6,438 bases of DNA from Actinomycetota bacterium (GTDB lineage: Bacteria > Actinomycetota > Acidimicrobiia > Acidimicrobiales > CADCTF01), in the NCBI GenBank assembly GCA_019348305.1, contig JAHWJQ010000124.1, forward strand, positions 1-6,438. The letters are read 5' to 3'. A program made the position numbers and the translations under genes. Below the pieces are notes generated by a model that saw only the letters and a list, made by a program, of their open reading frames with translations, was not told the origin of the DNA and did not search any database. Of the stretch, positions 6,170 through 6,438 are shown piece after piece (the stretch's first letter is position 1; each line of letters starts with the position of its first letter).

Positions 6170-6418
6170 CTACTGAACGCGTCGACGATAGGTACCCCGA
6201 TCGACGCGAGCCAGGTCGGGGAACACAGTCGCATGGTGGCCCGGAGCGTCGCTGCACATCCGGCTCGTGACATGGGTACGGATGGTTGTCGCCTTGTACT
6301 GCGGGTTTCGGGACAGCGTCTCCCTCACAATTCCGTCGATCCTGAAGTCACGGCGACCATGCCGTCGCTCCAGGCGGGTGAAGGCGTCGAGGACGGCGCC
6401 TCGGCAGATCCGCATCAT
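6170..6418 (-). CDS. small conserved winged-helix-like protein (DUF7669-like), possibly 5'-partial
   Basis: This minus-strand frame encodes 82 residues from paired ATGs (6418 and 6415) to TAG (6170-6172). It has a helix AVLDAFTRLERRHG, a segment FRIDGIVRETL, then TIRTHVTSRMC, APGHHA and DLARVDRGTYRRR. From memory, the T-I-R-T-H-V-x-S-R-M-C segment followed by a D-L-x-R-V-x-R-G-x-Y/F ending is a conserved actinobacterial pattern catalogued as DUF7669. The fold looks like a small winged helix, with TIRTHVTSRMC as a plausible recognition helix, so nucleic-acid binding is likely but unproven. The domain is known to me both alone and attached to nucleases or other effectors. The frame stays open upstream to the window edge and no good ribosome binding site precedes 6418, so the true start may lie outside. 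It converges on the ABM-like gene and is probably not part of the cassette. Confidence 0.7.
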   Translation of the reverse strand: MMRICRGAVLDAFTRLERRHGRRDFRIDGIVRETLSRNPQYKATTIRTHVTSRMCSDAPGHHATVFPDLARVDRGTYRRRVQ

Positions 6419-6438
6419 CGAGCATTCAGCCTGGGTGG

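Noticed and set aside
1..6438. Mobile elements, CRISPR arrays, tRNA or rRNA genes
   Set aside because: I saw no transposase motifs, terminal repeats with target duplications, regularly spaced repeats or tRNA cloverleaf sequences anywhere in the window.

Overview
The window reads as chromosomal DNA of a high-GC actinomycete. It is GC-rich throughout (about two thirds by eye), codon third positions are strongly G/C, several starts are non-ATG, and it holds a large LAL-type (AAA ATPase plus LuxR HTH) regulator typical of Streptomyces and related antibiotic-producing genera. I cannot name the species.

Layout. Positions 1-81 may be the 3' end of an upstream gene (weak call). Positions 82-534 show no convincing gene, only three short inverted repeats between 334 and 433. 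A promoter-like block at 535-591 is followed by a strong Shine-Dalgarno sequence and a 44-residue small ORF starting at TTG (617-751). That ORF overlaps the start of an alpha/beta hydrolase of the proline-iminopeptidase-like type (751-1638). A 131-base gap with a weak hairpin leads to the LAL regulator (1770-4649). A second copy of the promoter block (4647-4703) fills the 60-base gap before a family-2 SAM-dependent O-methyltransferase (4710-5711). A small ABM-like ferredoxin-fold protein follows (5770-6036). A convergent gene on the minus strand (6170-6418) encodes a small winged-helix-like conserved protein; its reading frame is open to the window edge.

How it may work together. The two intergenic regions preceding the enzyme genes share the arrangement TGAGCA-N7-TGAGTA-N-TTC-N-GC-N-GATG, then 20 bases, then TA-N2-GT. 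The spacing is identical in both, and neither has a recognisable -35 hexamer. The simplest reading is a two-promoter regulon switched on by the regulator encoded between them: one promoter for small ORF plus hydrolase, the other for O-methyltransferase plus ABM-like protein. The regulator carries an in-frame TTA leucine codon near its start and I saw none in the other genes, so the cassette may be under bldA-type developmental control if the host uses that system. The enzymes resemble tailoring functions of secondary metabolism, but no scaffold-building enzyme is in the window. The cassette is therefore either the edge of a larger cluster or a self-contained modification or detoxification unit.
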